64,000 nucleotides of DNA from Actinomycetota bacterium. GTDB lineage: Bacteria > Actinomycetota > Actinomycetes > Actinomycetales > Microbacteriaceae. Under the pieces are notes generated by a model. The model saw only the letters and a program-made list of their open reading frames with translations, was not told where the DNA came from and did no database searches. The stretch is taken from NCBI GenBank assembly GCA_020160915.1, contig JAIUPK010000003.1, positions 186,001 to 250,000 of the forward strand, read 5' to 3'. Made by a program: the position numbers and the translations under genes. Positions 15,691-23,476 of this stretch are shown piece after piece; position 1 is the stretch's first letter, and the number at the start of each line of letters is the position of its first letter.

Positions 15691-18641
15691 TGTGCGAATC
15701 CTTCCGAGGCACTGAGCGAGTACAGATCGATGTCGATGCGCGGGCGATTGCTCGCGACATCCGTCGCCCGACCGGGCAACGGCGTGCCGACCACCAGGGT
15801 GGTGGTGGCGGGAGCGAGGGCGTTGATCGCGGCGATGAAGGCCGCCTCGTCCTCGGGGTTGGCAAACGGGTCGAGCTGGTCGAGCATCACCAGGGGGGTG
15901 CGTTCGGCGAGGGCGACTGCGGCGAGGGCGACGGCACGCTCGAGCTGGGGCAGCTCGACGAGCGTGCTCTCGGCGCGCACCGTCGATGCGGCGGACCCGA
16001 GCACATCGTTGATGCGCGCGAGCCAGCGGCGCGCAGCACGGCGCGTGCGGTACAGGCGGTACCACGGCAGCGTCATCTCGAGCCGCTCGACGAGCAGTTC
16101 TCCGACCGTGACGGAGGTCTCCGAGCGCTGCGACCCGCCGATGTCGGCGAGCGCGACGAGCGAGCGCACGTCGGCGGCCTCAGACGGCAGCGGATGCCCG
16201 GCCACCTGTGCCCGGCCCGATACGGGGTCGAGGCGTCCCGAGAGAGTGGCGGCCACGAGTCGACGGTCGAGCGGGTCACCGCTGGCGACGACTATCGCAC
16301 CGCGCGGAACACTGATCGACAGCGGTCCCACCTCGTGCTCTCGGGATCCTGCGACGAGATACTCGGCGCTGAGCGCCAGCTCACCCTCGCCGCGCGCCCA
16401 ATCGACGGCGTGCTTGTGTTCGCGCAACTGTTCACCCTCGATATCGACGTTCGGCAGCAGACGACCGAGCCAGCGGGGCATCCACCAGGCGGCCTTGCCG
16501 AACAGCGTCATGAGCGCGGGCACCAGGGTCATGCGTACGAGGAAGGCGTCGAAGGCGATTCCCACCGCGAGTCCCAGGGCGATCGGCTTGATCATGCCGC
16601 TGCCCTCGGGAACGAACGCGAAGAAGACGAAGAACATGATGAGCGCGGCCGCCGTGACGACGCGGGCACCGTTGGCGAACCCGTGCTTGACCGCGTAGCG
16701 CGCGTCACCGGTCTTGACGAACTCCTCGCGCATGCCGGACACGAGGAACACCTCGTAGTCCATGGCGAGCCCGAAGAGCACAGCCATGAGGATGATCGGC
16801 ATGAAGCTGAGGATCGGTCCGGGGTTCTCCACCCCGATGATGTCGCCGAGCCATCCCCACTGGAACACGGCGACGACGACACCGAACGATGCGACGACCG
16901 ACAGCAGGAATCCGAGGGCCGCCTTGATCGGCACGAGAACCGATCTGAACACCATCATGAGGAGCACGATCGAGAGCCCTACGACGATGAGACCGAACGG
17001 CACCAGGGCGCTGGTGAGGCGGTTGGAGATGTCGATGCCGATGGCGGTTGTGCCGGTCACGGTGATCGGTGTGTCGTACTTCGCGGCGATCGACGGGGCG
17101 AGGTCGCGGATGGTCTGCACGAGCTGTTTGGTCTCGAGCGAGTCGGGTGCCGATGACGGCGTGACCTGGATGATCGCGGTGTCGAGTCCCTCGTCGGGGA
17201 AGCCCTGCGACACGTAGGCGACATCGGCCAGGCCCCGCAGCTGGGATCCGATCGAGTCGAGGTCCTCCATGATGGTGACCGTCTGGGTGATGTCGACCGC
17301 GACGATCAGCGGACCGTTGAAGCCGGGCCCGAAGCCCTCGCTCACGAGGTCGTAGGCCTTGCGCTGGGTGGAATCGGCGGGCTGCGAACCCCCGTCGGGC
17401 AGGTTGAGGTCGAGGCTCATGGCCGGGATGGCGAGGGTTCCGAGAATCGTGATGACGCCCAGTGTGGCCAGCACGGGCCGCTTCATGACGCCGGTGACCC
17501 AGCGAAGCCCCATGGTGCGGTGCGCGCTCTCGCGGGTCGAGCCCGTCGAGACCTCCCCGGCCGAGCTGCTCCCGGTGGTCGAGCCTGTCGAGACCTCACC
17601 GACGTGCGCGCGCCTCCAGGCTCGCGAGCCCTCCTTGGGGATGAGTCGTCCCTTCGCAAGTCCCAGCAGCGCGGGCAGCAGGGTCGTGGCGACCCCGATG
17701 GCGATGAGCACGGCGACGGCCGCTCCGACCCCCATCACGGAGAGGAATGGGATGCCCACGACGAGCAACCCGAGCAGGGCGATGATGACCGTCACTCCCG
17801 CGAACACCACGGCACTTCCGGCCGTACCGACAGCCATTGCCGCGGATTCCTCGGGGTCCTCGCCCTTGGCGAGCTGAGTTCGATGCCGCGAGAGGATGAA
17901 CAGGGCGTAGTCGATGCCGACCGCCAGACCGATCATGAGCGCAAGAAGCGGAGCCGAACTCGACACCGTCGTGAAGGCGGAGAGGGTCATGATCGCGCCC
18001 ATCACGATTCCCACCCCGAGCAGTGCGGAGAGCAGGGGCATGCCCGCGGCGAGCAACGATCCGAAGGTGATCACGAGCACCACGCCGGCGAAGATGACAC
18101 CGAAGACCTCGGTGATGGTGATGGCGACGCTCGTCTCTTGGAAGACCTGACCGCCGAACTCGACCTGGAGGCCCTGAGCCGTGCCGACATCGGCCGTGGC
18201 CTTGAGGTCGGCGATCGTGGCATCCGTGACGTCGGTCGACGGACCGTCGAACTGCACCCGGATGATGGCCATCGTGCCATCGTCGGAGATGGCCTTGCCC
18301 GCGTACTCGTCGAACGGGCTCATGGCCGAGTCGATGCCGGGCACCTTCTCGATGGCCGCCACGAGCTCTTCGATGGTCGCCTTCTCCGAGCCGATGGATG
18401 CCCCGGCAGGGGCCACCACGACGGCGGTCGCCGACGCGCCGGCGACCGAGGGGAACACGGCCTCGAGTCGGTCGAGCGCCTGCTGCGACTCGGTTCCGGG
18501 AATCGCGAACGACTCCTGCGTCTTGCCGCCGAGGCCGATGCCCGCGCCGAGCACCGCGATGAGCACCAGCACCCACACCCCGATCACGCGCCAGGCGTGA
18601 CGGTACGAGAAGCGGCCGAGTCGGTAGAGAAGTGTTGCCAC
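15687..18641 (-). CDS. MMPL/RND transporter fused to a degenerate ABC ATPase domain
   Basis: A 984-residue protein. Residues 1 to about 735 form a normal MmpL-type RND transporter: an N-terminal helix, two sets of membrane helices and two large outside loops, with LMIGLAVGIDYALFILSRHR and LFGLAMDYEVFLVSGMREE carrying the proton-relay Asp-Tyr pairs. Residues about 755-975 look like an ABC nucleotide-binding domain that has lost its active site: the Walker A site reads VASGDPLDRRLVAATLSGR, the signature reads LPQLERAVALAAVAL, and Walker B reads PLVMLDQLDPF (Glu to Gln). A REP-like repeat inside the gene encodes GEVSTGST twice (about residues 348 and 362). It lies between tetR and the YhgE/Pip gene in a three-gene operon. 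Confidence 0.88.
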   Translation of the reverse strand: MATLLYRLGRFSYRHAWRVIGVWVLVLIAVLGAGIGLGGKTQESFAIPGTESQQALDRLEAVFPSVAGASATAVVVAPAGASIGSEKATIEELVAAIEKVPGIDSAMSPFDEYAGKAISDDGTMAIIRVQFDGPSTDVTDATIADLKATADVGTAQGLQVEFGGQVFQETSVAITITEVFGVIFAGVVLVITFGSLLAAGMPLLSALLGVGIVMGAIMTLSAFTTVSSSAPLLALMIGLAVGIDYALFILSRHRTQLAKGEDPEESAAMAVGTAGSAVVFAGVTVIIALLGLLVVGIPFLSVMGVGAAVAVLIAIGVATTLLPALLGLAKGRLIPKEGSRAWRRAHVGEVSTGSTTGSSSAGEVSTGSTRESAHRTMGLRWVTGVMKRPVLATLGVITILGTLAIPAMSLDLNLPDGGSQPADSTQRKAYDLVSEGFGPGFNGPLIVAVDITQTVTIMEDLDSIGSQLRGLADVAYVSQGFPDEGLDTAIIQVTPSSAPDSLETKQLVQTIRDLAPSIAAKYDTPITVTGTTAIGIDISNRLTSALVPFGLIVVGLSIVLLMMVFRSVLVPIKAALGFLLSVVASFGVVVAVFQWGWLGDIIGVENPGPILSFMPIILMAVLFGLAMDYEVFLVSGMREEFVKTGDARYAVKHGFANGARVVTAAALIMFFVFFAFVPEGSGMIKPIALGLAVGIAFDAFLVRMTLVPALMTLFGKAAWWMPRWLGRLLPNVDIEGEQLREHKHAVDWARGEGELALSAEYLVAGSREHEVGPLSISVPRGAIVVASGDPLDRRLVAATLSGRLDPVSGRAQVAGHPLPSEAADVRSLVALADIGGSQRSETSVTVGELLVERLEMTLPWYRLYRTRRAARRWLARINDVLGSAASTVRAESTLVELPQLERAVALAAVALAERTPLVMLDQLDPFANPEDEAAFIAAINALAPATTTLVVGTPLPGRATDVASNRPRIDIDLYSLSASEGFAQ
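17535..17597. repeat. Two REP-like direct repeats inside the MMPL gene
   Basis: GGTCGAGCCCGTCGAGACCTC (17535-17555) and GGTCGAGCCTGTCGAGACCTC (17577-17597) differ at one of 21 bases and lie 42 bases apart, so the reading frame is kept. A related unit is at 18679-18699. The same kind of element occurs between genes in this window, which suggests an intergenic repeat that spread into a coding region. Confidence 0.75.
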
Positions 18642-18678
18642 GGTTACCCCAGGGTGGTGTTGGTGATCGAGCTCGTCG

Positions 18679-18699
18679 GTTGTCGAGCTTGTCGAGACA
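18679..18699. repeat. REP-like unit between tetR and the MMPL gene
   Basis: GTTGTCGAGCTTGTCGAGAC resembles the two units inside the MMPL gene. It is in the 66-base gap between the end of tetR (18708) and the MMPL start (18641). Confidence 0.55.
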
Positions 18700-18707
18700 G
18701 TCGAGAT

Positions 18708-19262
18708 CTAGCGGATACGAACGGGGGCCAGAAGCTCCCCCATGATCGTGAGGAGAGCAACCCTGGTCTCTTCACGGGGCTCGACCGGAAGGTCGAGCGA
18801 GTGCACGGTGCACAGCATGTAGGCGGCACCACCGAGGGCGATGCCGAAGCGCATTTTCTCCTCGAGGCTCGCGGAGTTGGCCGAGAAGAACTCGGCGAGA
18901 CGGAAGACGAGAGCGTTGGCACGGTCGATCACGGGCACATCGACGAGCGACGGACCCTGGTTGATGAACATGTGCACTTCGAGTCGGTGGTCGAGCAGGA
19001 AGTCGACGAACGCCTCGAGGAAGGTCGTGCGGGCGTCGTCATCGAGCTCGAGCCCGACGAGGGGCTCGAGTATCGCGATCATGCGGTCGATCGCCGGGCC
19101 GATGGCCGCCTCGAGAAGCGCTTCCTTGGAGGCGTAGTGGTAGAGCACGCTCGACTTGGAGAGTCCGGCAAGCTCTGCGATGCGCTGCAGCGAGGTGCCC
19201 GCGTACCCAGCGGTCGCGAATTCCGCGAGCGCAATGGTGCGGAGGTCCTCTTGGCTTGACAT
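18708..19262 (-). CDS. TetR-family repressor of the exporter operon
   Basis: A 184-residue one-component regulator. The N-terminal helix-turn-helix reads TIALAEFATAGYAGTSLQRIAELAGLSKSSVLYHY in pieces typical of TetR (LQRIAELAGLSKSS, then YHYASKEALLEA). The C-terminal ligand domain is all-helical. It is the first gene of the operon tetR-MMPL-YhgE, and two operator-like palindromes lie just upstream of its ATG, so it probably represses itself and the exporter until a ligand binds. The ligand is unknown. Confidence 0.9.
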   Translation of the reverse strand: MSSQEDLRTIALAEFATAGYAGTSLQRIAELAGLSKSSVLYHYASKEALLEAAIGPAIDRMIAILEPLVGLELDDDARTTFLEAFVDFLLDHRLEVHMFINQGPSLVDVPVIDRANALVFRLAEFFSANSASLEEKMRFGIALGGAAYMLCTVHSLDLPVEPREETRVALLTIMGELLAPVRIR

Positions 19263-19275
19263 GCTCCCACGATAG

Positions 19276-19311
19276 CTGACCGAGCGGTCAGGAAACTGTC
19301 CGATCGGTCAG
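19276..19311. promoter_or_regulatory. Tandem TetR-type operators
   Basis: CTGACCGAGCGGTCAG (19276-19291) and CTGTCCGATCGGTCAG (19296-19311) are near-perfect palindromes starting 20 bases apart, or two helical turns. They lie between tetR and the divergent ATP-grasp gene. TGACCG/CGGTCA half-sites are typical of TetR-family operators. Binding could control both directions. Confidence 0.7.
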
Positions 19312-19374
19312 TTGTGGGTGAACTCTCAGTAACGTCCCCACACGTTATGGTCATCTTCCATGAGGAGACCCACG

Positions 19375-20271
19375 GTGAGTTCGTTCAGCGCGTGCATCGC
19401 CACGGCCAACCGCCGCAAGGACTACCCCGTCATCTACGCCATGTTCGACAAGGAACGCAGCCATCAGCTTCTCGAGGCCCTCGGTGCCCCACTCCCCCGC
19501 GACTTCCGAGTGATCGGTGACCTCTCCCGCCTCACCCCCGATGACCTTGTCGAGCCGACAGTGCTCAAGCCGGCGAGGTCGTACAACAATCGAGGCGTTG
19601 TTGCGCTGATCCCCCTCGGCAACCACCGCTGGTTCGAGCAGATCACGGCCACCGAGTTGACCTTCGCGGAACTCACCGCGAGGTTGGACGCCGAGCGGGA
19701 GAAGGCTGGATTCGCCGACCGTTGGATCGGCGAAGAGCTGTTGCGAGCCGCAGACGGGTCAGACCGGCCCGTCGACGACGTGAAGATCTCGATGTTCGGC
19801 GACCACATGGCCTGCTCGTTCGTGAGGAGCACCAGACCTCGGGGATTTCAGTGGTTCGACGACGTCTGGGAGAAGGTCAACGTCGGCATCCACACCGAGA
19901 AGCTCGACCCCACTCTCGACGCACCGGAGAATGCCGAGCAACTCCTCGGCATTGCCCGCGCCATCGGCGCCGCCCTGCCGCTGCCGTACCTTCGCGTCGA
20001 CCTCTACCCGACCGACCGGGGCCCCGTCGTCGGCGAACTCACCCCGCTGCCCGGGTGGTACTTCAACTTCAATGACGAGTGGGATGAGCGGATGGGTCGA
20101 CTGTACGAGGAGCGCGAGCGATATCTCTTCAGCCGGGGGATGGACTGGAGCCGGGTGACTCCTCCCGACATCCACACGATCCTCGCCGACCTGGGCCTCA
20201 TCGAGGCCGCGACGCCTAGCGCCCGCGCGGAGCCGTGGATGGCCCAACGTGGTCGCGCAGCCACGAGGTGA
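19375..20271 (+). CDS. TupA-like ATP-grasp protein
   Basis: A 298-residue protein of the TupA-like ATP-grasp family, whose founding member takes part in teichuronopeptide synthesis in alkaliphilic Bacillus. Visible features are DYPVIYAMFDKERSHQLL, the ATP-binding VLKPARSYNNRGVVAL, WIGEELL, VDDVKISMFGDHMA, and the Mg-site region LRVDLYPTDRGPVVGELTPLPG. The start is probably the GTG at 19375, with GAGGAG eight bases upstream; an ATG at 19360 is also in frame. No glycosyltransferase or envelope-polymer genes lie nearby, so its substrate is open: it would join an amino acid to an amine or carboxylate. The gene ends inside the convergent DUF2461 gene (56-base overlap). Confidence 0.78.
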   Translation: MSSFSACIATANRRKDYPVIYAMFDKERSHQLLEALGAPLPRDFRVIGDLSRLTPDDLVEPTVLKPARSYNNRGVVALIPLGNHRWFEQITATELTFAELTARLDAEREKAGFADRWIGEELLRAADGSDRPVDDVKISMFGDHMACSFVRSTRPRGFQWFDDVWEKVNVGIHTEKLDPTLDAPENAEQLLGIARAIGAALPLPYLRVDLYPTDRGPVVGELTPLPGWYFNFNDEWDERMGRLYEERERYLFSRGMDWSRVTPPDIHTILADLGLIEAATPSARAEPWMAQRGRAATR

Positions 20272-20881
20272 GCGGCTGCACAGCGTCGAAGAAGTCGACC
20301 ACGGTGGCCAGGAGCTCATCACCGTTGCGGCAGTCCTCCGGGCCGAGACGGATGCCCGCGGCGATGCCCTTCTGGCGCAGCAGCCCGATGCGCGGATGAT
20401 CCTTGTCGAAACCCCGGGGCGCGGTCTTGAGCGGCTCAGCACCGCCGGGACCGACCTCAATTCCTTCGCGGCCGAGCTCGTCGATGATGCGCTCGAGTTC
20501 GAGACCGGGCGCAGGAGCATCCACGGCCGCGCGGAAGCGCTCCAGCTGATCGGGCGCCAGCAGGTAGCCACCCCCGGCAGCGAACATCCCCTCAGCGCTC
20601 ACCTGGAGGTAGAGCACCGCGCCCCGGTCGTCGAGCACCGCGGCGTGCGCGGTCTTGTAGGGCGACTTGTCCTTGGAGAAGCGCACATCGCGGTTCATGC
20701 GGAAGGGGCGAAATCCGTCGTAGGGCTCCGGAAGCGCCGCGAGCAACGACTCCATGGGCTCGCGCACGACGGCCTCGAACTCGGCCTTGTGCGCGAGCCA
20801 GAACTCGCGGGTGTTGTTCGCCGCCAGCTCCCGGAAGAATGCGAACGCCCGCGGCGTGAATCCGTTGACCACATCAGCCAC
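20216..20881 (-). CDS. DUF2461-family protein
   Basis: A protein of unknown biochemical role recognised by FTPRAFAFFRELAANNTREFWLAHK, FRPFRMNRDVRFSKDKSPYKTAHAA (read in parts) and YLQVSAEGMFAAGGGYLL, the landmarks of the TIGR02453/DUF2461 family. It is about 221 residues from the GTG at 20881, which places the conserved block near the N-terminus as in relatives. The open frame continues to a GTG at 20947, but this would overlap the divergent small gene's ribosome-binding site. The last 56 bases overlap the convergent ATP-grasp gene. Confidence 0.8.
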   Translation of the reverse strand: MADVVNGFTPRAFAFFRELAANNTREFWLAHKAEFEAVVREPMESLLAALPEPYDGFRPFRMNRDVRFSKDKSPYKTAHAAVLDDRGAVLYLQVSAEGMFAAGGGYLLAPDQLERFRAAVDAPAPGLELERIIDELGREGIEVGPGGAEPLKTAPRGFDKDHPRIGLLRQKGIAAGIRLGPEDCRNGDELLATVVDFFDAVQPLTSWLRDHVGPSTAPRGR

Positions 20882-20949
20882 TGTACTGATGGGCTGCGCG
20901 ATCCCGACAACTGCGGGTAGCGTGGACAATGACGGTCTGGGAGGCACAC

Positions 20950-21138
20950 GTGCGCAGGTTCTTGTTCAACACGAGCATCCTCAGTGCTCTGTTCGGGGTG
21001 TTCGGCGTCGTTCAGTCGACGCGTCGTGGTCCGCGTGACTGGCGTCTGATTCTGATGTGGATCAGCTGGGGTCTCACCGTGGCGATCGCCGTGGGCACCG
21101 TGGTCAAAGACTCCCAAGCCAACGAACTGGAGGAATGA
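20950..21138 (+). CDS. Small membrane protein
   Basis: A 62-residue protein starting at GTG with GGAGG six bases upstream: VRRFLFNTSILSALFGVFG, then a second hydrophobic stretch LILMWISWGLTVAIAVGTVV and an acidic tail. Two membrane helices are likely. An ATG 21 bases upstream is also in frame but lacks a ribosome-binding site. The stop overlaps the next gene's ATG (ATGA), so the two are coupled. No function is recognised. Confidence 0.7.
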   Translation: MRRFLFNTSILSALFGVFGVVQSTRRGPRDWRLILMWISWGLTVAIAVGTVVKDSQANELEE

Positions 21139-21419
21139 CCGTGAACTTTGACGGACCGGGACCGTTCGCACCTTTCGCGCACTTCGCGATGATGATCGTC
21201 GGCGGGCTGCTGTGGCTGTTCATGCTGCTGGTGGTCATCGCCCTGATCTTCCTGCTGGTGCGGTTCCTCCTGGTGGCCACCAAGGCCGCCCAGATCTACG
21301 TCGCGAAGAACGGCCCCGAGGTGTCGAGCGAGGCATCGAACACAGCAAGCGCTGCGCCAGCGCCGGCCACGCCGCCGACCAAGGCGGCACCGAGGCAACG
21401 CACGCCCAAGGCCCCCTGA
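21135..21419 (+). CDS. Small single-helix membrane protein
   Basis: A 94-residue protein beginning MTVNFDGPGPFAPF. A long hydrophobic segment (residues about 17-46, MMIVGGLLWLFMLLVVIALI) precedes a cytoplasmic tail rich in Ala, Pro and Lys. GGAGG stands just upstream. It is translationally coupled to the preceding small membrane gene and lies six bases before the YdeI-like gene, so the three form a short operon. No function is recognised. Confidence 0.72.
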   Translation: MTVNFDGPGPFAPFAHFAMMIVGGLLWLFMLLVVIALIFLLVRFLLVATKAAQIYVAKNGPEVSSEASNTASAAPAPATPPTKAAPRQRTPKAP

Positions 21420-21425
21420 ACCGCA

Positions 21426-21863
21426 ATGAGCGTGACGTTCGACACCGTCCTCACGGGCGGGGGAACAGCCTCAGGCATCATCGTGCCCGAGGAGATCATG
21501 GCCGAACTCGGCCCGGCCAGGCGGTATCCGGTTGTGGTCACCGTCAGCGGCTACAGCTACCGCAGCAGCGTGAGCTGGTACAAGGGTGCCTTCATGATCA
21601 GCGTGAGTTCGGCGGTCAAGGCCGAGGCCGGACTCACCGGTGGCGACGCGATCACCGTCACCCTCGAACACGACACCGAGCCCCGAGTGCTCGAGCTGCC
21701 CGCTCCGATCGCTGACGCCCTCGAAGCCGCTGACGCCCTCGAGGCGTTCCGCGCTCTCTCCTACTCGAAGCAGCGCGCGGTGGTCGAGCCGTGGGTGGCC
21801 GCGAAGTCGGATGCCACGCGCGACAAGAATCTCGAGAAGATCCTCGCCGCGGCACGCGGCTGA
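21426..21863 (+). CDS. YdeI/OmpD-associated-family protein with DUF1905 domain
   Basis: A 145-residue cytoplasmic protein. Residues 1-95 match the DUF1905 beta-barrel (FDTVLTGGGTASGIIVPEE, then YPVVVTVSGYSYRSSV and TGGDAITVTLEHD). The C-terminal helical piece RALSYSKQRAVVEPWVAAK resembles the OmdA/YdeI motif. The molecular role of the family is not settled. It closes the three-gene plus-strand operon and ends two bases from the convergent FadR-type gene. Confidence 0.78.
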   Translation: MSVTFDTVLTGGGTASGIIVPEEIMAELGPARRYPVVVTVSGYSYRSSVSWYKGAFMISVSSAVKAEAGLTGGDAITVTLEHDTEPRVLELPAPIADALEAADALEAFRALSYSKQRAVVEPWVAAKSDATRDKNLEKILAAARG

Positions 21864-21864
21864 G

Positions 21865-22599
21865 CTAACTCAGGAACCCGCGCAGCAGCGCCGCCGAGCC
21901 CTCGAGGTGCTCGCCCATCGCCAGTGCGGCTCGTTCGGAGTTGCCCGTGAGGATTGCCACCACGATGTCCTCGTGCTGCTGGTTCGAGTGCTCGATGTTC
22001 TTCGCGAGCAGCGGGATGCCGTCGAGCAGCTCGTTCACCCGGGTGCGGTTGTCGGCAAGCAGGGACACCAGCGATGGGGTGCCCACCACCTCCGCAATCG
22101 TCAGGTGCAGCCGTGAGTCCAACCGGCGGTAATCGGTGACGGATGCCGCGGCAGTCTCCCTCAGGCGAGTCCACAGCAGTTCGCGCTGAACGCCGCTGAG
22201 CTCACGTGCCGCTGCCGCCCTGGCCGCCCCCACCTCGAGGATCTCGCGCAGGCCGAGCACATCGTCGAGGTCGACCGCTGCGGCGGGTGGGGTGTCCGCC
22301 CGCGACGTGGGCAGTCGCTCGCTGACGAAGGTGCCACCGTACCGGCCCCGGCGGGACACCAGGTAGCCGGCATCCGCCAGGCTCTTGATGGCGTCGCGCA
22401 CAGTGTCGCGGCTCACGGAGAAGCGGGCGGCAAGGTCGCGCTCGGGCGGAAGCGGCTCGCCCGGGCCGACGACACCGAGCCGGATGGTCTGGAGCAGGCG
22501 CGCCACGGTGTCCTCGAACGAGTTGCCGCTGCGCACAGGCCTGAACAGCACCTCGTCGGCGAGGCCCTCGTAGGTCGCGTCCTCCCCCGGGGTCGCCAT
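21865..22599 (-). CDS. FadR-subfamily GntR regulator
   Basis: A 244-residue regulator with an N-terminal winged helix (LPPERDLAARFSVSRDTVR, about residues 50-70) and a C-terminal all-helical FCD ligand domain in which Asp and His residues (DSRLHLTIAEVVG, NQQHEDIVVAI) would bind a metal and ligand. It is the last gene of the amine-utilisation cluster, starting three bases after the short-chain dehydrogenase stop, and probably represses that cluster and the divergent permease. The ligand may be the amine or its gamma-glutamyl derivative; that is inference. Confidence 0.87.
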   Translation of the reverse strand: MATPGEDATYEGLADEVLFRPVRSGNSFEDTVARLLQTIRLGVVGPGEPLPPERDLAARFSVSRDTVRDAIKSLADAGYLVSRRGRYGGTFVSERLPTSRADTPPAAAVDLDDVLGLREILEVGAARAAAARELSGVQRELLWTRLRETAAASVTDYRRLDSRLHLTIAEVVGTPSLVSLLADNRTRVNELLDGIPLLAKNIEHSNQQHEDIVVAILTGNSERAALAMGEHLEGSAALLRGFLS

Positions 22600-22601
22600 G
22601 G

Positions 22602-23390
22602 TTACAGCGGCGTGACGTAGGCCGAGCTGATGCCCCCGTCGACGAGGAAGGTCGACGCGGTGATGAAACTGGCGTCGTCGCTCGCGAGGAACGCCACCGC
22701 GGCGGCCAGCTCCTCGGGCTCGGCGAATCGCCCCTTGGGGATGTGCACCAGCCGACGCTGAGCCCGCTCCGGGTCCTTGGCGAAGAGTTCCTGCAGCAGC
22801 GGGGTGTTGACCGGGCCGGGGCACAGCGCGTTGACACGGATGCCCTGCCGCGCGAACTGCACGCCGAGCTCCTTCGTCATCGCGAGCACGCCACCCTTTG
22901 ACGCCGTGTAGGAGATCTGGCTGGTCGCCGAGCCCATGACCGCGACGAACGAGGCCGTGTTGATGATGGAGCCGGACTGCTGCTTGACCATGTGGCGCAG
23001 TGCCGCCCGGGAGCACAGGTAGACGCTCTTGAGGTTGACGTCCTGCACCCGGTTCCAGGCGGGCAGCTCCGTGGTCTCGATCGAGTCGTCGTCGGGCGGG
23101 GAGATCCCCGCGTTGTTGAACGCGATGTCGACGGAGCCGTACTTCTCCGCGGCGGTGTCGAAGAGGTGGTTGACCTGCTCCTCGTCGGTCACGTCGACCT
23201 GCACGAACAGCCCGCCGACCTCAGCGGCCGCCTTCTCGCCGGTCTCGGCGTTGAAGTCGCCGATCACGACTGTCGCGCCCTCGGCCGCGAACCGTCGCGC
23301 CGTGGCGAAGCCGATGCCGCTCGCACCGCCCGTGATGACGGCGACCTTGCCCTTCAGCCGCTGGGTGAGGTCGATCTTGGTGATGGTCAT
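22602..23390 (-). CDS. Short-chain dehydrogenase/reductase
   Basis: Classical SDR of 262 residues. The cofactor motif is TGGASGIGFATA, followed by NNAGISPP, the catalytic Ser in NTASFVA, YTASKGG for Tyr and Lys, and PGPVNTPL. An Asp in VVIGDFNAE favours NAD. In this cluster it probably oxidises the alcohol of a gamma-glutamylated amino alcohol to the aldehyde used by the next enzyme; this is inferred from context. A 65-base REP pair separates it from the upstream aldehyde dehydrogenase gene. Confidence 0.88.
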   Translation of the reverse strand: MTITKIDLTQRLKGKVAVITGGASGIGFATARRFAAEGATVVIGDFNAETGEKAAAEVGGLFVQVDVTDEEQVNHLFDTAAEKYGSVDIAFNNAGISPPDDDSIETTELPAWNRVQDVNLKSVYLCSRAALRHMVKQQSGSIINTASFVAVMGSATSQISYTASKGGVLAMTKELGVQFARQGIRVNALCPGPVNTPLLQELFAKDPERAQRRLVHIPKGRFAEPEELAAAVAFLASDDASFITASTFLVDGGISSAYVTPL

Positions 23391-23404
23391 TATTGCCTTT
23401 CCGC

Positions 23405-23470
23405 TGGTTGAGTAGCGGCGAAGCCGCGTATCGAAACCGGGTCTCGATACGCGCTGTGCGCTACTCGACC
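23405..23470. repeat. Inverted pair of REP-like elements
   Basis: GGTTGAGTAGCGGCGAAGCC leading to GCGTATCGAAACC (23406-23438) faces GGTCTCGATACGCGC leading to GCGCTACTCGACC (23440-23470), which is its reverse complement with a few changes. The pair would fold into a long hairpin inside the operon between the aldehyde dehydrogenase and SDR genes and may stabilise or partly terminate the transcript. Related elements lie at 55888-55949. Confidence 0.75.
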
Positions 23471-23476
23471 GGCCGC

